From an uncultured Ruegeria sp. (lineage in GTDB: Bacteria; Pseudomonadota; Alphaproteobacteria; Rhodobacterales; Rhodobacteraceae): a stretch of 64,000 nt of DNA. The notes beneath the pieces were generated by a model. It was not told the origin of the DNA. It did not search any database and saw only the letters and a program-made list of their open reading frames with translations. The translations under genes and the position numbers were made by a program. Positions 44,402-54,081 of this stretch are shown here, one piece after another. Each line of letters starts with the position of its first letter. Position 1 is the stretch's first letter. The stretch covers positions 1-64,000 of the forward strand of contig NZ_CANNGO010000013.1 of NCBI RefSeq assembly GCF_947504215.1, given 5' to 3'.

Positions 44402-45376
44402 TCAGGGCCTGATCTGATCCGGAAACATCGGAGTTTCAGGCGCTTGGCGGATCAATTCCGCCACCCGAGAGCATATCGGCGTCGGCAGGCCCGTTTGCTG
44501 GCCAAGATGCGTGATTTCACCTTGAAGACTGTCGATTTCCGTCGGGCGACCCTCCATCACATCATAAGCCATCGAGGTGCGCGCGCTGGGATCGATGGTC
44601 AGCATGCGCGCGGCAACTCGGCTGAACAGCGGAGTCGGCAGGCGCAGGATATGAGGGGTCATCCACGCGGGCAGCGGCGTGGTTGAGGCAACCGGATGGC
44701 CCGCCGCCTTCAAAACGGTAAGAGCCTCAGACATTTGATCAGCCATCAAACGACGCCAATTGCGATCCATCAGTTGGTTCACCAGCGTCAGGCCGGACAA
44801 CGCGTTCAGGGCATTGTTGAGATTGATCACCAGTTTGCCCCATTGCACAGCTTCGATCTGATCACTGGCGGTGACCGGCAGATCTGGACTACTGAGTTGC
44901 CCGGCCAGATCACCGGAGCCAGCCTGAATCACGATCTCGCCCGATGTGGCCCGGTGGTAAGTGCCCGGGTCCGTTGGCACCACGTTGAACGGCACCATAC
45001 CGGCCCGAACGTCGTGATCGGGCAGGATCGAACGCAGGGTCCGGGCGTTCTCCATCCCGTTTTGCCACGACAGGACCGTTGCATGTGCAGGCGCGTGCAA
45101 TTTGATCAACTCGGCCATCTCAGCAGTCGCGCCCGATTTCACGGTCACAATCACCAGATCGGCAGATCTAAGGCAGGCAGCATCCTCCGAAAGGATCATC
45201 GAGCTGGCAGGAACCGTGCGACGCAGTCCTGAATAGTCAGTGATGGTCAGACCCTGCTGCCGGATCGGCCCCAACACACGGGCACGCCCTAGGAGGGTCA
45301 CCTCGTGCCCGGCAGCGGCCAGCAATGCCCCGCAATAGCACCCGATACTACCCGCACCCGCGATGACAAGCTTCAT
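44402..45376 (-). CDS. 2-dehydropantoate 2-reductase (PanE/ApbA) family
   Basis: A 324-residue NADPH-dependent reductase. The nucleotide site is MKLVIAGAGSIGCYCGALLA, followed by SWQNGMENA and catalytic-region KLVINLNNALNAL. It either makes pantoate for coenzyme A or is a related ketoacid reductase, since the family has many paralogues. ATG 45376 is favoured over 45421. The MBL-fold gene upstream on the same strand is separated by a strong hairpin. Confidence 0.88.
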   Translation of the reverse strand: MKLVIAGAGSIGCYCGALLAAAGHEVTLLGRARVLGPIRQQGLTITDYSGLRRTVPASSMILSEDAACLRSADLVIVTVKSGATAEMAELIKLHAPAHATVLSWQNGMENARTLRSILPDHDVRAGMVPFNVVPTDPGTYHRATSGEIVIQAGSGDLAGQLSSPDLPVTASDQIEAVQWGKLVINLNNALNALSGLTLVNQLMDRNWRRLMADQMSEALTVLKAAGHPVASTTPLPAWMTPHILRLPTPLFSRVAARMLTIDPSARTSMAYDVMEGRPTEIDSLQGEITHLGQQTGLPTPICSRVAELIRQAPETPMFPDQIRP

Positions 45377-45462
45377 GGAAGTTTTCCTTGCTGTTGAGGG
45401 CTGGGTTGTTGCCATAGACATGGGTCTTCAAACAACTCCGTTAATGCCTTGCAAACAGGCGA

Positions 45463-45487
45463 CAATAGCCCGCGACGCGGGCTATTG
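45463..45487 (-). terminator. Hairpin after the MBL-fold gene
   Basis: A perfect 11-base-pair stem (CAATAGCCCGC) with a 3-base loop directly after the MBL gene stop. No T-run follows. It probably ends or stabilises that transcript. Confidence 0.7.
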
Positions 45488-45490
45488 CGA

Positions 45491-46345
45491 TTAAGACTCA
45501 AGCTCGTCCCATCTGAACGCGTCCTGATCGGCCTTTACGCGCCCCAGAGAGGGCAGCATGAAATGGCTTCCCAATACGATGCAATTTGCCTCAGACGCGG
45601 TCTCCAACAGGTGCCTGCGAGAGGATTTTGCCAGATCCATGTCGGCGTCATAGATGAAGTGCCAATCGGGATGCCAGCATTGAGCCGTTGAATGCAGTGC
45701 ATCGCCAGTCACTATGGCTTCATGGCCTTTGCTTCTGATCTGAACGGAAACGTGGCCAGGTGTGTGGCCCGGCGTGGGTATCAACGATACTTCGTCGCCC
45801 AGCCTGTGACCGGGCTGGACGATGTCGGCCTGCCCCGCTTCGACAACGGGCAATACGCTTTCCAAATAGAGATCGCCGTCGCCCTGTCGCTGCATCTCTT
45901 CATCAGCGGTGGGTAGGATGTAGCGCGCATTTGGGAATGTCGGGACCCATCGACCGTCTTCAAGTTTGGTATTCCAACCTACATGGTCGGCGTGAAGATG
46001 CGTACAGAGCACGTAGTCGATATCCTCAAACGTCACGCCCGCCGCAGTGAGCGCAGCCACGAACCGCGTACCGGATCTTTTGTGCCAATCCGGGTATTTC
46101 GGGATGGTTTTGTCATTTCCCACACAGCTATCAACAAGGATATTGTGATCCGGTGTCTTCAGCAGAAAACCTTGGACGGGCAAAATAAGCCGTCCCGATT
46201 GGGGGCACACGCCGCCTGGAACGTGCTTTTCAATTGTCGCCGCAACGTCGGGCCCTGCGTTGGGGTATAGTTCCTCTGGCGGCAAAAACGGGCCGTTGAT
46301 TTCCAGGATTCTCCAGACCTCGACATCACCAAACTTACACAGCAC
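45491..46345 (-). CDS. MBL-fold metallo-hydrolase (lactonase/DHPS-like)
   Basis: A 284-residue protein with metal motif THLHADHVG (HxHxDH), HTPGHTPGHVS and TGDALHS, the dizinc MBL pattern. The sequence frame (LLKTPDHNILVDSC at the N-terminus) is close to quorum-quenching lactonase-like or general MBL hydrolases; the substrate cannot be told. It precedes the PanE-like gene on the same strand. Confidence 0.85.
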   Translation of the reverse strand: MLCKFGDVEVWRILEINGPFLPPEELYPNAGPDVAATIEKHVPGGVCPQSGRLILPVQGFLLKTPDHNILVDSCVGNDKTIPKYPDWHKRSGTRFVAALTAAGVTFEDIDYVLCTHLHADHVGWNTKLEDGRWVPTFPNARYILPTADEEMQRQGDGDLYLESVLPVVEAGQADIVQPGHRLGDEVSLIPTPGHTPGHVSVQIRSKGHEAIVTGDALHSTAQCWHPDWHFIYDADMDLAKSSRRHLLETASEANCIVLGSHFMLPSLGRVKADQDAFRWDELES

Positions 46346-46496
46346 AGCATTTCGTCCTTGTGACCAGAAAACAACCGAACCAAAGCTATCAGCCCCGACA
46401 TATCTTGCAACGAGGATTTCCGGTCGAGTGTTCGCTTAACAGTCGAAACCTTCGAGCCCGTATCAGAGGTCGTCTCTGGAATTGACGGTTCGGCGT

Positions 46497-47459
46497 TTAG
46501 CGCGCCCGTCTTGGCTTTGTGCGTTCAAGCTCTGGCGAGATCGGGATGAATTCCTGATCGTCGCCGGGCGGCAGGTGGAACGCTCCGTTGGCCCAGTCAG
46601 CAGTTTTCCACTCGCGGGTGGCGGTTTCGATCTTTTCTTTTGAGGATGAGACGAAGTTCCACCAGATGTAGCGATCTTCGTTCAGGGTCGCGCCGCCCAA
46701 AAGCATCAGGCGCGCACCCGTGGGCCCCGCCTTGACCGAGAGTTTGTCGCCCGGCCGGAACACCATCATGCGACCGGCGTCAAACACATCGCCCGCAATC
46801 TCGACCGAGCCTTCGGTCACATAGACCCCGCGATCCTCGTGATCATCTGGCAAAGGAAACGATGCAGCCGGGCCCAGTTGCACGTCGAGATAGAACGTGT
46901 CGGACAGCATGGTCACCGGGCTGTTCTCACCATAGGCCGAGCCCAAAATCAGCCGTGCGCTGACGCCCGTGTCCTGAATATGGGGCAGCGCGCCCTGCTT
47001 GTGGTGTTCGAAATCGGGGGCCATATCCTCATGCGCTTCGGGCAGGGCAATCCACGTCTGGATGCCAAAAAGGCTGTGCCTTTTGCCACGCGTTTCGTCA
47101 CTTGTGCGTTCAGAATGGGTGACGCCGCGCCCGGCGACCATCCAGTTGACCTCACCCGGGTAGATCATCTGATGGGTGCCAAGGCTGTCGCGATGTTCGA
47201 ACTCGCCCTGATATAGGTAGGTAACGGTGCCCAGCCCGATATGGGGGTGCGGGCGGACATCGATGCCGCCTTCGGTGATGAATTCGGCGGGCCCCATTTG
47301 GTCGAAAAAGATAAATGGACCAACCAGTTGGCGGTTGACCGAAGGCAATGCGCGGCGCACTTCGAAGCCGCCCAGATCGCGGGCACGTGGAATGATCAGG
47401 GTGGCGAGTGCCGAATTCTCGGACGTACAATCCGGGTTGTGGGTTGGGTTCCAACTCAT
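46497..47459 (-). CDS. Pirin-family protein
   Basis: A 320-residue bicupin. The N-terminal metal site is HPHIGLGTVTYLYQGEFEH, with HSER further on; the second cupin reads DVFDAGRMMVFRPGD. Pirins bind iron and may act as quercetinase-like dioxygenases or redox sensors. The gene stands alone. Confidence 0.9.
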   Translation of the reverse strand: MSWNPTHNPDCTSENSALATLIIPRARDLGGFEVRRALPSVNRQLVGPFIFFDQMGPAEFITEGGIDVRPHPHIGLGTVTYLYQGEFEHRDSLGTHQMIYPGEVNWMVAGRGVTHSERTSDETRGKRHSLFGIQTWIALPEAHEDMAPDFEHHKQGALPHIQDTGVSARLILGSAYGENSPVTMLSDTFYLDVQLGPAASFPLPDDHEDRGVYVTEGSVEIAGDVFDAGRMMVFRPGDKLSVKAGPTGARLMLLGGATLNEDRYIWWNFVSSSKEKIETATREWKTADWANGAFHLPPGDDQEFIPISPELERTKPRRAR

Positions 47460-47581
47460 GCCTGCTCTCCCTCAGGTGCCGACGGGCCGAAATGGCGCAT
47501 CGTTCGATCATGCATGAGATATTGCCGATCAACGGCAAGTAAAGCGCAATTTCGCACAATCAAAATGCGATACGGGCCGCG

Positions 47582-48415
47582 CTAGCGAGGCCAGAGCTGC
47601 GGAAAAAACGAGCCGGCAATCCGATCTCCTTCGCGATAGCCTGCGGCTTCGAATTGTGCACGCTCATCTTTGGCCCAATCACCGCGATAGCGGATCATGC
47701 CATCGGGTGCCGTCATGCGCAGGGTGAACCGGCGCACGGTTTCGGATGGGGTGGTTGAAGACAACCCTCCATGCAGCGTGCGCATGTCGAAAAAGATGCA
47801 GTCGCCAAGATCCATATCCCATTGCAGCAGGTCATAGGCCGTTGGGTCAGCGTTGATGTCGGGGGGCGGATGATAGGTTTGGCCCGCGACTTCGGTGGGT
47901 TCATAACTGGGATGCCCATCGGCAAAGCGCACCCGCATGAACAGCTTTTCCCACAGATGTGATCCTTTCACAAAGGCAATGCCGTTATCCTTGCTCACCG
48001 GTTCCAGCGGCAGCCAGAGGACACACATCGTGCCTTCAAAATCGAAATAGGACAGATCCTGATGGAAGGGCGGGCGCGATGTTGAACCGGCTTCGCGCAG
48101 GAACCAGTTATCCATCACAAGATTGACCGAAGGGGCAGCCAGCAGCTGTGCGGCAAGTGGTGCGCATGGGGACTTCCGGACAAACTCGTCAAATTGCGGG
48201 ATCTTGTTCCAGGCCCAGTAATCTTCGAAATAGGCCGGAGCATCAGGGTCTTTGGTGTGGCGCGTGAAATTGTCAGTCGGTGTTGCAAGATCAGCGTCGA
48301 TACCTTCGCGCAGCAGAGACAACCAGTCGGAGGTAAACCTGGAGCGCAGCACGACCGCACCATCGCGCCGGAACGCAGCGATGTCTTCGTCTGAGATTGA
48401 GGCTGGAGAAGTCAT
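47582..48415 (-). CDS. Phytanoyl-CoA dioxygenase (PhyH) family oxygenase
   Basis: A 277-residue Fe(II)/2-oxoglutarate enzyme. The iron facial triad is HQDLSYFD (His and Asp) and the distal His in RTLHGGLSS; RRFTLRM probably carries the 2-oxoglutarate Arg. The substrate is unknown; relatives hydroxylate lipids, osmolytes or secondary metabolites. Divergent from the intradiol-like gene, with 232 bases between. Confidence 0.88.
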   Translation of the reverse strand: MTSPASISDEDIAAFRRDGAVVLRSRFTSDWLSLLREGIDADLATPTDNFTRHTKDPDAPAYFEDYWAWNKIPQFDEFVRKSPCAPLAAQLLAAPSVNLVMDNWFLREAGSTSRPPFHQDLSYFDFEGTMCVLWLPLEPVSKDNGIAFVKGSHLWEKLFMRVRFADGHPSYEPTEVAGQTYHPPPDINADPTAYDLLQWDMDLGDCIFFDMRTLHGGLSSTTPSETVRRFTLRMTAPDGMIRYRGDWAKDERAQFEAAGYREGDRIAGSFFPQLWPR

Positions 48416-48647
48416 ACGGCACCCTTTCCGGTGTGTTCACTTGGGTGGTGGTGAGGATTGCATCGCACAGGCAGACCGTCAAAGAAATTCAGGCCACCGG
48501 CCCTGCCCCGCGATCATCAGGGCAAAGGCTGGATAGCCCACAACCGGTTCAGGCTCGGAAAAGGTAACCATCGCACTATTATTTGTTTCTGGATGTACCT
48601 GCTCCTATCTTAAGGGTCAGGGTCGTCACGCATTACAGGAGATTTCT

Positions 48648-49127
48648 ATGTCTGGTGCTCCAATCACTCGTCGTTCTTTGATCGCCGCCGGAGGGGCTGT
48701 GTTGACATCGGGGTTGCTGCTTCCCGCGCATGCGTCGGGTCTGGCCCCGACGCCATCGATGCGGGGTGGGTCCAACAACTATCGCCCCGGCGCACCCATC
48801 GTGGACCGGATCGGCGGTGGCGGATTCTGGATGACAGGAACCGTCCGGCGCGCCGGAGATGGCGCACCATTGTCAGGACAGCGCATTCAGATTTGGGCAC
48901 ATACGACCGAAGGGTATGAGCGCGACCCGCAGAGCCATGGCGCAACCCTAACCGACGCAAACGGAGAATTCCGGCTTGAGATGCCGCAGATCGTGCCGGC
49001 CTTTGGTCAACCGCATGGGCATCTGGCCTATGACAGCGCAGAGTATGAAACCGTGTTCTTGCGCCCGGTTATGTCGAGTTCCAAAGACAAAACACTGAGT
49101 GCACATTTCGTGCTGCAACCGGCCTGA
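48648..49127 (+). CDS. Tat-exported intradiol-dioxygenase-like protein
   Basis: A 159-residue protein with a twin-arginine leader (ITRRSLIAAGG) and a compact beta domain resembling the intradiol ring-cleavage dioxygenase core. Possible iron ligands are Y90 (EGYERD), H123 and H125 (QPHGHLAY), with Y133 as a fourth. At ~125 mature residues it is shorter than catabolic intradiol enzymes. The stop is 19 bases before the GTG start of a heme-type membrane protein, suggesting a redox pair. Confidence 0.72.
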   Translation: MSGAPITRRSLIAAGGAVLTSGLLLPAHASGLAPTPSMRGGSNNYRPGAPIVDRIGGGGFWMTGTVRRAGDGAPLSGQRIQIWAHTTEGYERDPQSHGATLTDANGEFRLEMPQIVPAFGQPHGHLAYDSAEYETVFLRPVMSSSKDKTLSAHFVLQPA

Positions 49128-49146
49128 CCGCAGCGGACGAATTTCG

Positions 49147-49758
49147 GTGAGCCGCACGCGTAGGACTCTGATTTGGGGGGCTTTGGCAATTGTCGCCGTG
49201 GTGCCAATTGCCGCCGCAGCATACAGCCCGTTTCTGGCATGGCGGTCACCGGTGTACATCGTGGCCGGGTTTGCCGGGATCATCGGTATGGTTCTGTTGC
49301 TGGTGCAGCCTTTGCTGGCGGGCGGATACCTGCCAGGACTGTCGGCATACCACAGCCACTACATTCACCGATGGGTCGGAGCAGCGTTGGTTACCGCGAT
49401 CATTGGCCATGTGGCCGGTCTGTGGGTCACCAGCCCGCCGGATATGGTCGACGCGCTTTTGTTTGTCTCACCCACCCCGTTTTCGGCCTGGGGTGTTATC
49501 GCCATGTGGGCGTTGTTCGCAGCAGCATTTTTAGCGCTTTTACGTCGTCGGTTGCATTTGCGATTTCGGACGTGGCGGCTGGGTCATACGACATTGACCA
49601 GCGTGACCGTTCTGGGCAGCGTGGTGCATGCGATGCTGATTGAAGGAACCATGGAGAATATGACCAAGACAGCCCTGTGCGTATTGGTCTTGTCGGCGAG
49701 CATTAAGACGCTCGCCGACCTGCGCGTCTGGGTGATCAGAACACGCCGGTTCGATTAA
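49147..49758 (+). CDS. Ferric-reductase-like heme membrane protein
   Basis: A 203-residue protein from GTG 49147 with about six membrane helices and His residues spaced as in cytochrome b-type ferric reductase-like domains ([35 protein letters not shown]), similar to MsrQ and YedZ. It should carry electrons across the membrane with heme b. No FAD/NAD domain is attached. It follows the Tat-exported intradiol-like gene and its end overlaps argF by 4 bases in convergent orientation. Confidence 0.78.
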   Translation: MSRTRRTLIWGALAIVAVVPIAAAAYSPFLAWRSPVYIVAGFAGIIGMVLLLVQPLLAGGYLPGLSAYHSHYIHRWVGAALVTAIIGHVAGLWVTSPPDMVDALLFVSPTPFSAWGVIAMWALFAAAFLALLRRRLHLRFRTWRLGHTTLTSVTVLGSVVHAMLIEGTMENMTKTALCVLVLSASIKTLADLRVWVIRTRRFD

Positions 49759-50681
49759 ACACCCAAGCACCAGCGCATCACAGCCTTCTGGGCGTGCAGG
49801 CGGTTTTCGGCCTCGTCGAAAATGACCGAGTTGGGGCCGTCCATAATTTCGGAGGTCGCCTCTTCCTCGCGGTGGGCCGGCAGGCAATGCATGAACAGCG
49901 CATCAGGTTTGGCGTGGCTCATCAGTTCCGCATTGACCTGATAGGGGCGCAGCATGTTGTGGCGACGTTCTTTGGCGGATTGGGAATCATGCATTGAAAC
50001 CCAGGTGTCGGCGACCACCAGATCCGCGCCTTCGACCGCCTTGTGCGGATCGCGTTCAACAACAATCGTTGAACCCTTCTGACGGGCAAGACCGATGAAT
50101 TCTTCCTCGGGATCAAGCTGCGACGGTCCGGTAAAGGTCAAATCAAACCCAAACTGACCTGCGGCGTGCAGAAACGAGGCACAGACATTATTGCCGTCGC
50201 CAGTCCAGACGACTTTTTTACCTGCAATCGGTCCGCGATGTTCCTCAAACGTCAGCACGTCGGCCATGATCTGGCAGGGATGCGTGCGGTCAGTAAGGCC
50301 GTTGATCACGGGCACATCGGAGTATTCCGACATCTCGGTCAGGATGGTTTCATCAAAGGTCCGGATCATGATCATATCGACATAGCGCGACAACACACGC
50401 GCCGTATCAGCGATGGTTTCGCCATGGCCCAGCTGCATATCCTTACCCGACAGCACCATGGTTTGACCGCCCATCTGGCGCACACCCACATCAAACGAGA
50501 CGCGGGTCCGGGTCGACGGCTTCTCAAAGATCAGAGCCACCATGCGACCGTCCAGAGGTTGGTCGTCATCAGGTGCGGCTTTGGGGCGACCCAGGCGGGC
50601 CCGTTTCATCGCACCAGCCTGATCAATCATAGTCCGCAATTCTGCTGCGTCTGTTTTGTGAATATCGAGAAAGTGGTTCAT
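49755..50681 (-). CDS. argF: Ornithine carbamoyltransferase
   Basis: A 308-residue transferase. The carbamoyl phosphate loop [13 protein letters not shown] and the ornithine/catalytic loop [11 protein letters not shown] are intact. It makes citrulline in arginine synthesis. argD lies upstream on the same strand, with a GC-rich hairpin between them. Confidence 0.97.
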   Translation of the reverse strand: MNHFLDIHKTDAAELRTMIDQAGAMKRARLGRPKAAPDDDQPLDGRMVALIFEKPSTRTRVSFDVGVRQMGGQTMVLSGKDMQLGHGETIADTARVLSRYVDMIMIRTFDETILTEMSEYSDVPVINGLTDRTHPCQIMADVLTFEEHRGPIAGKKVVWTGDGNNVCASFLHAAGQFGFDLTFTGPSQLDPEEEFIGLARQKGSTIVVERDPHKAVEGADLVVADTWVSMHDSQSAKERRHNMLRPYQVNAELMSHAKPDALFMHCLPAHREEEATSEIMDGPNSVIFDEAENRLHAQKAVMRWCLGV

Positions 50682-50707
50682 ATTCTGTCACTTTTGTCTA
50701 TCGATGG

Positions 50708-50741
50708 CCGGGGGCGCTGCCCCCGGGCCCCCGGAGTATTT
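50708..50741. repeat. GC-rich palindromic element between argD and argF
   Basis: GGGGGC-GCT-GCCCCC forms a perfect 6-base-pair hairpin, followed by GGGCCCCCGGAGTATTT. This sequence type recurs in intergenic gaps of Rhodobacterales genomes in my recollection, though only one full copy is in the window. It could reduce or separate argD-argF transcripts. Confidence 0.65.
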
Positions 50742-50756
50742 CAGAAAAGGTGAAGA

Positions 50757-51944
50757 TCAGGCGATTTCAAGAGTGGCCTCGACCTGAGTCGCGGCTTTGT
50801 CGAGGCGGATCACTGCTTGCGCGATGTCATCTTCGGTTAGTGTCAGCGGCGGCAGCAAGCGGATCACGTTGTCGGCCGCAGGGACGACGATGACCTTATT
50901 ATCATAGCCGGCGTTGACCACATCCAGGTTGGGTGCCTTGCATTTGAGACCCAGCATAAGGCCCGCACCGCGGACCTCTTCGAAAACCTCGGGGTGATCC
51001 GCGATCAGGCCTTCGAGTTTTTGGCGGAACAAGCCCGCTTTGCGGTTCACACCTTCGAGGAAGGCAGGTGTCGCGACCTGATCCAGCACGGCGCTGCCCA
51101 CGGCACAACCCAAGGGATTGCCGCCATAGGTCGAGCCGTGAGTGCCTGCGGTCATTCCGCTGGCGGCGTCTTCGGTGGCCAGCACTGCACCGAGCGGGAA
51201 CCCTCCGCCGATGCCTTTGGCAACCATCATGATATCTGGTGTGATGCCGGCCCATTCATGAGCAAACAGCTTGCCTGTCCGACCAACACCGCATTGCACC
51301 TCGTCGAGGATCAGCAACAGTCCGTTATCATCGCAAATCTGGCGCAGGGCTTTGAGTTCGGCGTCAGGGACGGGGCGAATGCCGCCTTCGCCTTGGATGG
51401 GTTCGATCAGGATTGCGGCGGTCTGGTCGGTGATGGCGTTGGTGACGCCGTCAAGATCACCAAAGGCCAGATGGACAAAACCTGGCAACAGAGGGCCGAA
51501 CCCCTTGGTCATCTTCTCGGACCCGGCGGCGGCGATACCGGCTGAGGAGCGGCCGTGAAACGAGCCGTCAAAGGTGATGATCTCGACCCGCTCGGGCTGG
51601 TCTTTGTCATAGAAATACTTGCGGGCCATTTTCACAGCCAATTCGCAGGTTTCCGTACCCGAGTTGGTAAAGAATACAGTGTCGGCAAAGGTGTGTTCCA
51701 CCAGCTTGTCCGCCAGCGCCTGTTGCTGCGGGATGTTGTACAGGTTCGACACATGCCATAGCGTATGCGCCTGTTCCGTCAGCGCCGCCACCAACGCCGG
51801 ATGCCCATGGCCCAGCGCGTTCACCGCGATGCCCGCGCAGAGGTCCAGAAAACGTCGGCCGTCTGCTTCGGTCAGCCAGGCGCCTTCGCCCTTCACAAAT
51901 GTCAGGGGCGCACGGTTATAGGTCGGCAGAACGGACGGGATCAT
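50757..51944 (-). CDS. argD: Acetylornithine aminotransferase
   Basis: A 395-residue class III PLP enzyme. The PLP lysine is in MMVAKGIGGGFPLG, with ILDEVQCGVGRTG before it and the phosphate site in FFTNSGTETCE. It converts N-acetylglutamate semialdehyde to acetylornithine; some enzymes also serve lysine synthesis. ATG 51944 is favoured over the frame to 52052. About 300 bases upstream, to the EamA gene, are non-coding. Confidence 0.95.
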   Translation of the reverse strand: MIPSVLPTYNRAPLTFVKGEGAWLTEADGRRFLDLCAGIAVNALGHGHPALVAALTEQAHTLWHVSNLYNIPQQQALADKLVEHTFADTVFFTNSGTETCELAVKMARKYFYDKDQPERVEIITFDGSFHGRSSAGIAAAGSEKMTKGFGPLLPGFVHLAFGDLDGVTNAITDQTAAILIEPIQGEGGIRPVPDAELKALRQICDDNGLLLILDEVQCGVGRTGKLFAHEWAGITPDIMMVAKGIGGGFPLGAVLATEDAASGMTAGTHGSTYGGNPLGCAVGSAVLDQVATPAFLEGVNRKAGLFRQKLEGLIADHPEVFEEVRGAGLMLGLKCKAPNLDVVNAGYDNKVIVVPAADNVIRLLPPLTLTEDDIAQAVIRLDKAATQVEATLEIA

Positions 51945-52244
51945 CGGATCATCCTTTTCAGGTAGGTTCGACCTCGTGACTGATACACTGAGGCCGGGTT
52001 CGTCAACTGATTTGGTGGAGTTTGCGCCAATTGGGCGGCGCAAATGGATCAAACGGGCCGGTTACGCGGCAAAGCGTCGGCGTCGGAGGCGCAGGATATA
52101 TGCGAGTTTGATCATGCAGGCCGTATAGCGGGGTGCGCACAATCTGGAAACCCCGAATTTTGTTTAATGCAAATAAACGGCTGAGGCGTCGCGGCGCATG
52201 TTTTTCGGCTTGCCATTTGCAACGCACTGCCGCACCGCTTGCGC

Positions 52245-53123
52245 ATGTTTGTTCCAAAAAGCCATAATCCGCCCCTTGCCGCATTGCTCATCTTTGTCGC
52301 CAGTGCGTTTCTGGCCAGCACCACGCTCTTGGCCAAAGCATTGGGAACGGACACATTAGGCCCGCCATTGCATCCGATGCAAATCAGCCATGGCCGTTTC
52401 ATGTTCGCGTTTTTAATGATCCTCTGCGCGGTTGCGGTACTGCGCCCAACGCTACGGCGCCCACATTGGGGGCTGCATATCGGGAGGACAAGTTTTGGCT
52501 GGCTGGGCATTACGCTGATTTTTGCCTCGGTTGCGTTCATTCCGATGGCGGATGCCACAGCGATCTCCTTTCTGAACCCGGTTTTTGCGATGCTACTGGC
52601 TATCCCGCTGCTGAAAGAGGGGGTTGGCCCTTGGCGATGGCTGGCCGCAGCCGTGGCCCTAGCCGGTGCGCTTATCTTGCTGAGGCCGACACCAGACAGC
52701 TTTCAGCCCGCGGCGCTGCTAGCGCTGACGGCTGCGGTGGTGATTGGGATGGAGCTGATTTTTATCAAAAAGCTGTCGGGCCGGGAAATTCCGATCCAGA
52801 TCCTGCTGGTCAATAACGCGATGGGGTTGGCTATTGCCACCGTCGCAGTGAGTTTCGTGTTTCAGATGCCGACCCTCGCTCAATGGGCAGCGCTGGCGGG
52901 TATCGGGGTGCTGATGGCCTGCGCGCAGGCCTGTTTCGTCAACGGCATGGCGCGAGCAGATGCGTCCTTTGTCGCACCGATCAGCTATGCAACGCTGATC
53001 TTTGCGGCGCTTTATGATTTTGTTATTTTCAGCGTAATACCCGATGTCATTAGCATCGTGGGGTCAGCGATTATTCTGACCGGCGGCCTGATCCTCGTTT
53101 GGCGTGAGGCCCGCATCAGATAG
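52245..53123 (+). CDS. EamA-family (DMT) transporter
   Basis: A 292-residue membrane protein with ten predicted helices in two EamA repeats. The conserved loop after helix 3-4 (LGWLGITLIFASVAFIPMADA-like region, then PLLKEGVGPWRWLAAAVALA) is clear. It likely exports metabolites. The start is ATG 52245, although a TTG two codons earlier is open. Confidence 0.88.
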   Translation: MFVPKSHNPPLAALLIFVASAFLASTTLLAKALGTDTLGPPLHPMQISHGRFMFAFLMILCAVAVLRPTLRRPHWGLHIGRTSFGWLGITLIFASVAFIPMADATAISFLNPVFAMLLAIPLLKEGVGPWRWLAAAVALAGALILLRPTPDSFQPAALLALTAAVVIGMELIFIKKLSGREIPIQILLVNNAMGLAIATVAVSFVFQMPTLAQWAALAGIGVLMACAQACFVNGMARADASFVAPISYATLIFAALYDFVIFSVIPDVISIVGSAIILTGGLILVWREARIR

Positions 53124-53150
53124 CGGACGGTTGGCCAGGTCCGAAAGCGT

Positions 53151-53954
53151 CTAGGCCTTGAGCCGGCAGCCAGTGCGCAGCATCTGCCACGTGACAGCGC
53201 ATACAAAAATGGTGGCACCGCTGCAGACTGCAAACCCCAGCAAAGGTGCGCTGTCAGAAACACCGATCATTCCATAGCGCAATCCGTCGATCAGATAGAA
53301 AACCGGGTTTGCGTGGCTGATCCGGTTCAACAGCGGCGGCAGGGCCTCGACCGAGTAAAACGTGCCGGAGAGGAAGGCCAAGGGGGTGACGATGAAATTG
53401 GTGATCGCTGCCATCTGGTCAAACTTGTTGGCAAAGATTCCTGCAAATAGCCCAAGCGCGCCCATGAACGCACCGCCCAAAATGACAAAGATCAGCGCGA
53501 TCAAGGGGTGTTGCGGCACCAATCCAAGAACCAACGCCAAAGCGATGGCCACAACGCAGGCGATCAGCACTCCGCGCACAACACCACCCGCCAGATAGCC
53601 CAACAGGATTTCGAGTGGCGACAGAGGTGGCATCAGCGTGTCAACGATGTTGCCCTGAACCTTAGCAATCACCATGGACGACGACGTGTTGGCGAAGGCG
53701 TTCTGGATCACGGTCATCATCATGATGCCCGGGGCCAGAAAGATCAGGAATGGCACACCCATCACATCGGGTCGGCTGGGCCCGATGGCAATATTGAAAA
53801 TCAACAGGAACAAACCGGCCGTCACCAAAGGCGCCATCAGGGTCTGAGTCCAAACCGACAGAAAACGCAGTGTTTCGCGCTGAGCCAGCGTATAGAGACC
53901 CATCCAGTTGACCGCGCCGAACCGACGCTCTGACTGATCGGTGAGAATCTGCAT
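53151..53954 (-). CDS. ABC-2 type transporter permease
   Basis: A 267-residue permease with six helices and the ABC-2 signature LAGGVVRGVLI and YSVEALPPLLNRISHANPVFYLIDGLRYG. Its length and the C-terminal motif fit the polysaccharide/drug or daunorubicin-type subgroup. No ATPase gene is adjacent in the window, which is unusual for this family. Confidence 0.88.
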   Translation of the reverse strand: MQILTDQSERRFGAVNWMGLYTLAQRETLRFLSVWTQTLMAPLVTAGLFLLIFNIAIGPSRPDVMGVPFLIFLAPGIMMMTVIQNAFANTSSSMVIAKVQGNIVDTLMPPLSPLEILLGYLAGGVVRGVLIACVVAIALALVLGLVPQHPLIALIFVILGGAFMGALGLFAGIFANKFDQMAAITNFIVTPLAFLSGTFYSVEALPPLLNRISHANPVFYLIDGLRYGMIGVSDSAPLLGFAVCSGATIFVCAVTWQMLRTGCRLKA

Positions 53955-53970
53955 CTTCTGCCCCCAAACT

Positions 53971-54048
53971 GATTCGAAGACTGCTTGTAACTCGGGCCGC
54001 AGTGTTTAGAATAGGGGGCTGAGACGAATTCCGAAGGCGGCCCGAATC
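53971..54048. promoter_or_regulatory. GANTC methylation sites upstream of gcrA
   Basis: GATTC at 53971-53975 and GAATC at 54044-54048 lie in the 127 bases before gcrA; another GAATC sits at 53945 in the neighbouring permease gene. GANTC is methylated by CcrM, and GcrA recognises methylated sites in Caulobacter, so autoregulation or cell-cycle timing is plausible. This is an inference from site presence. Confidence 0.5.
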
Positions 54049-54081
54049 CGGGGCCGCTTTCCCGCTTTTGAAAGGCAACCG

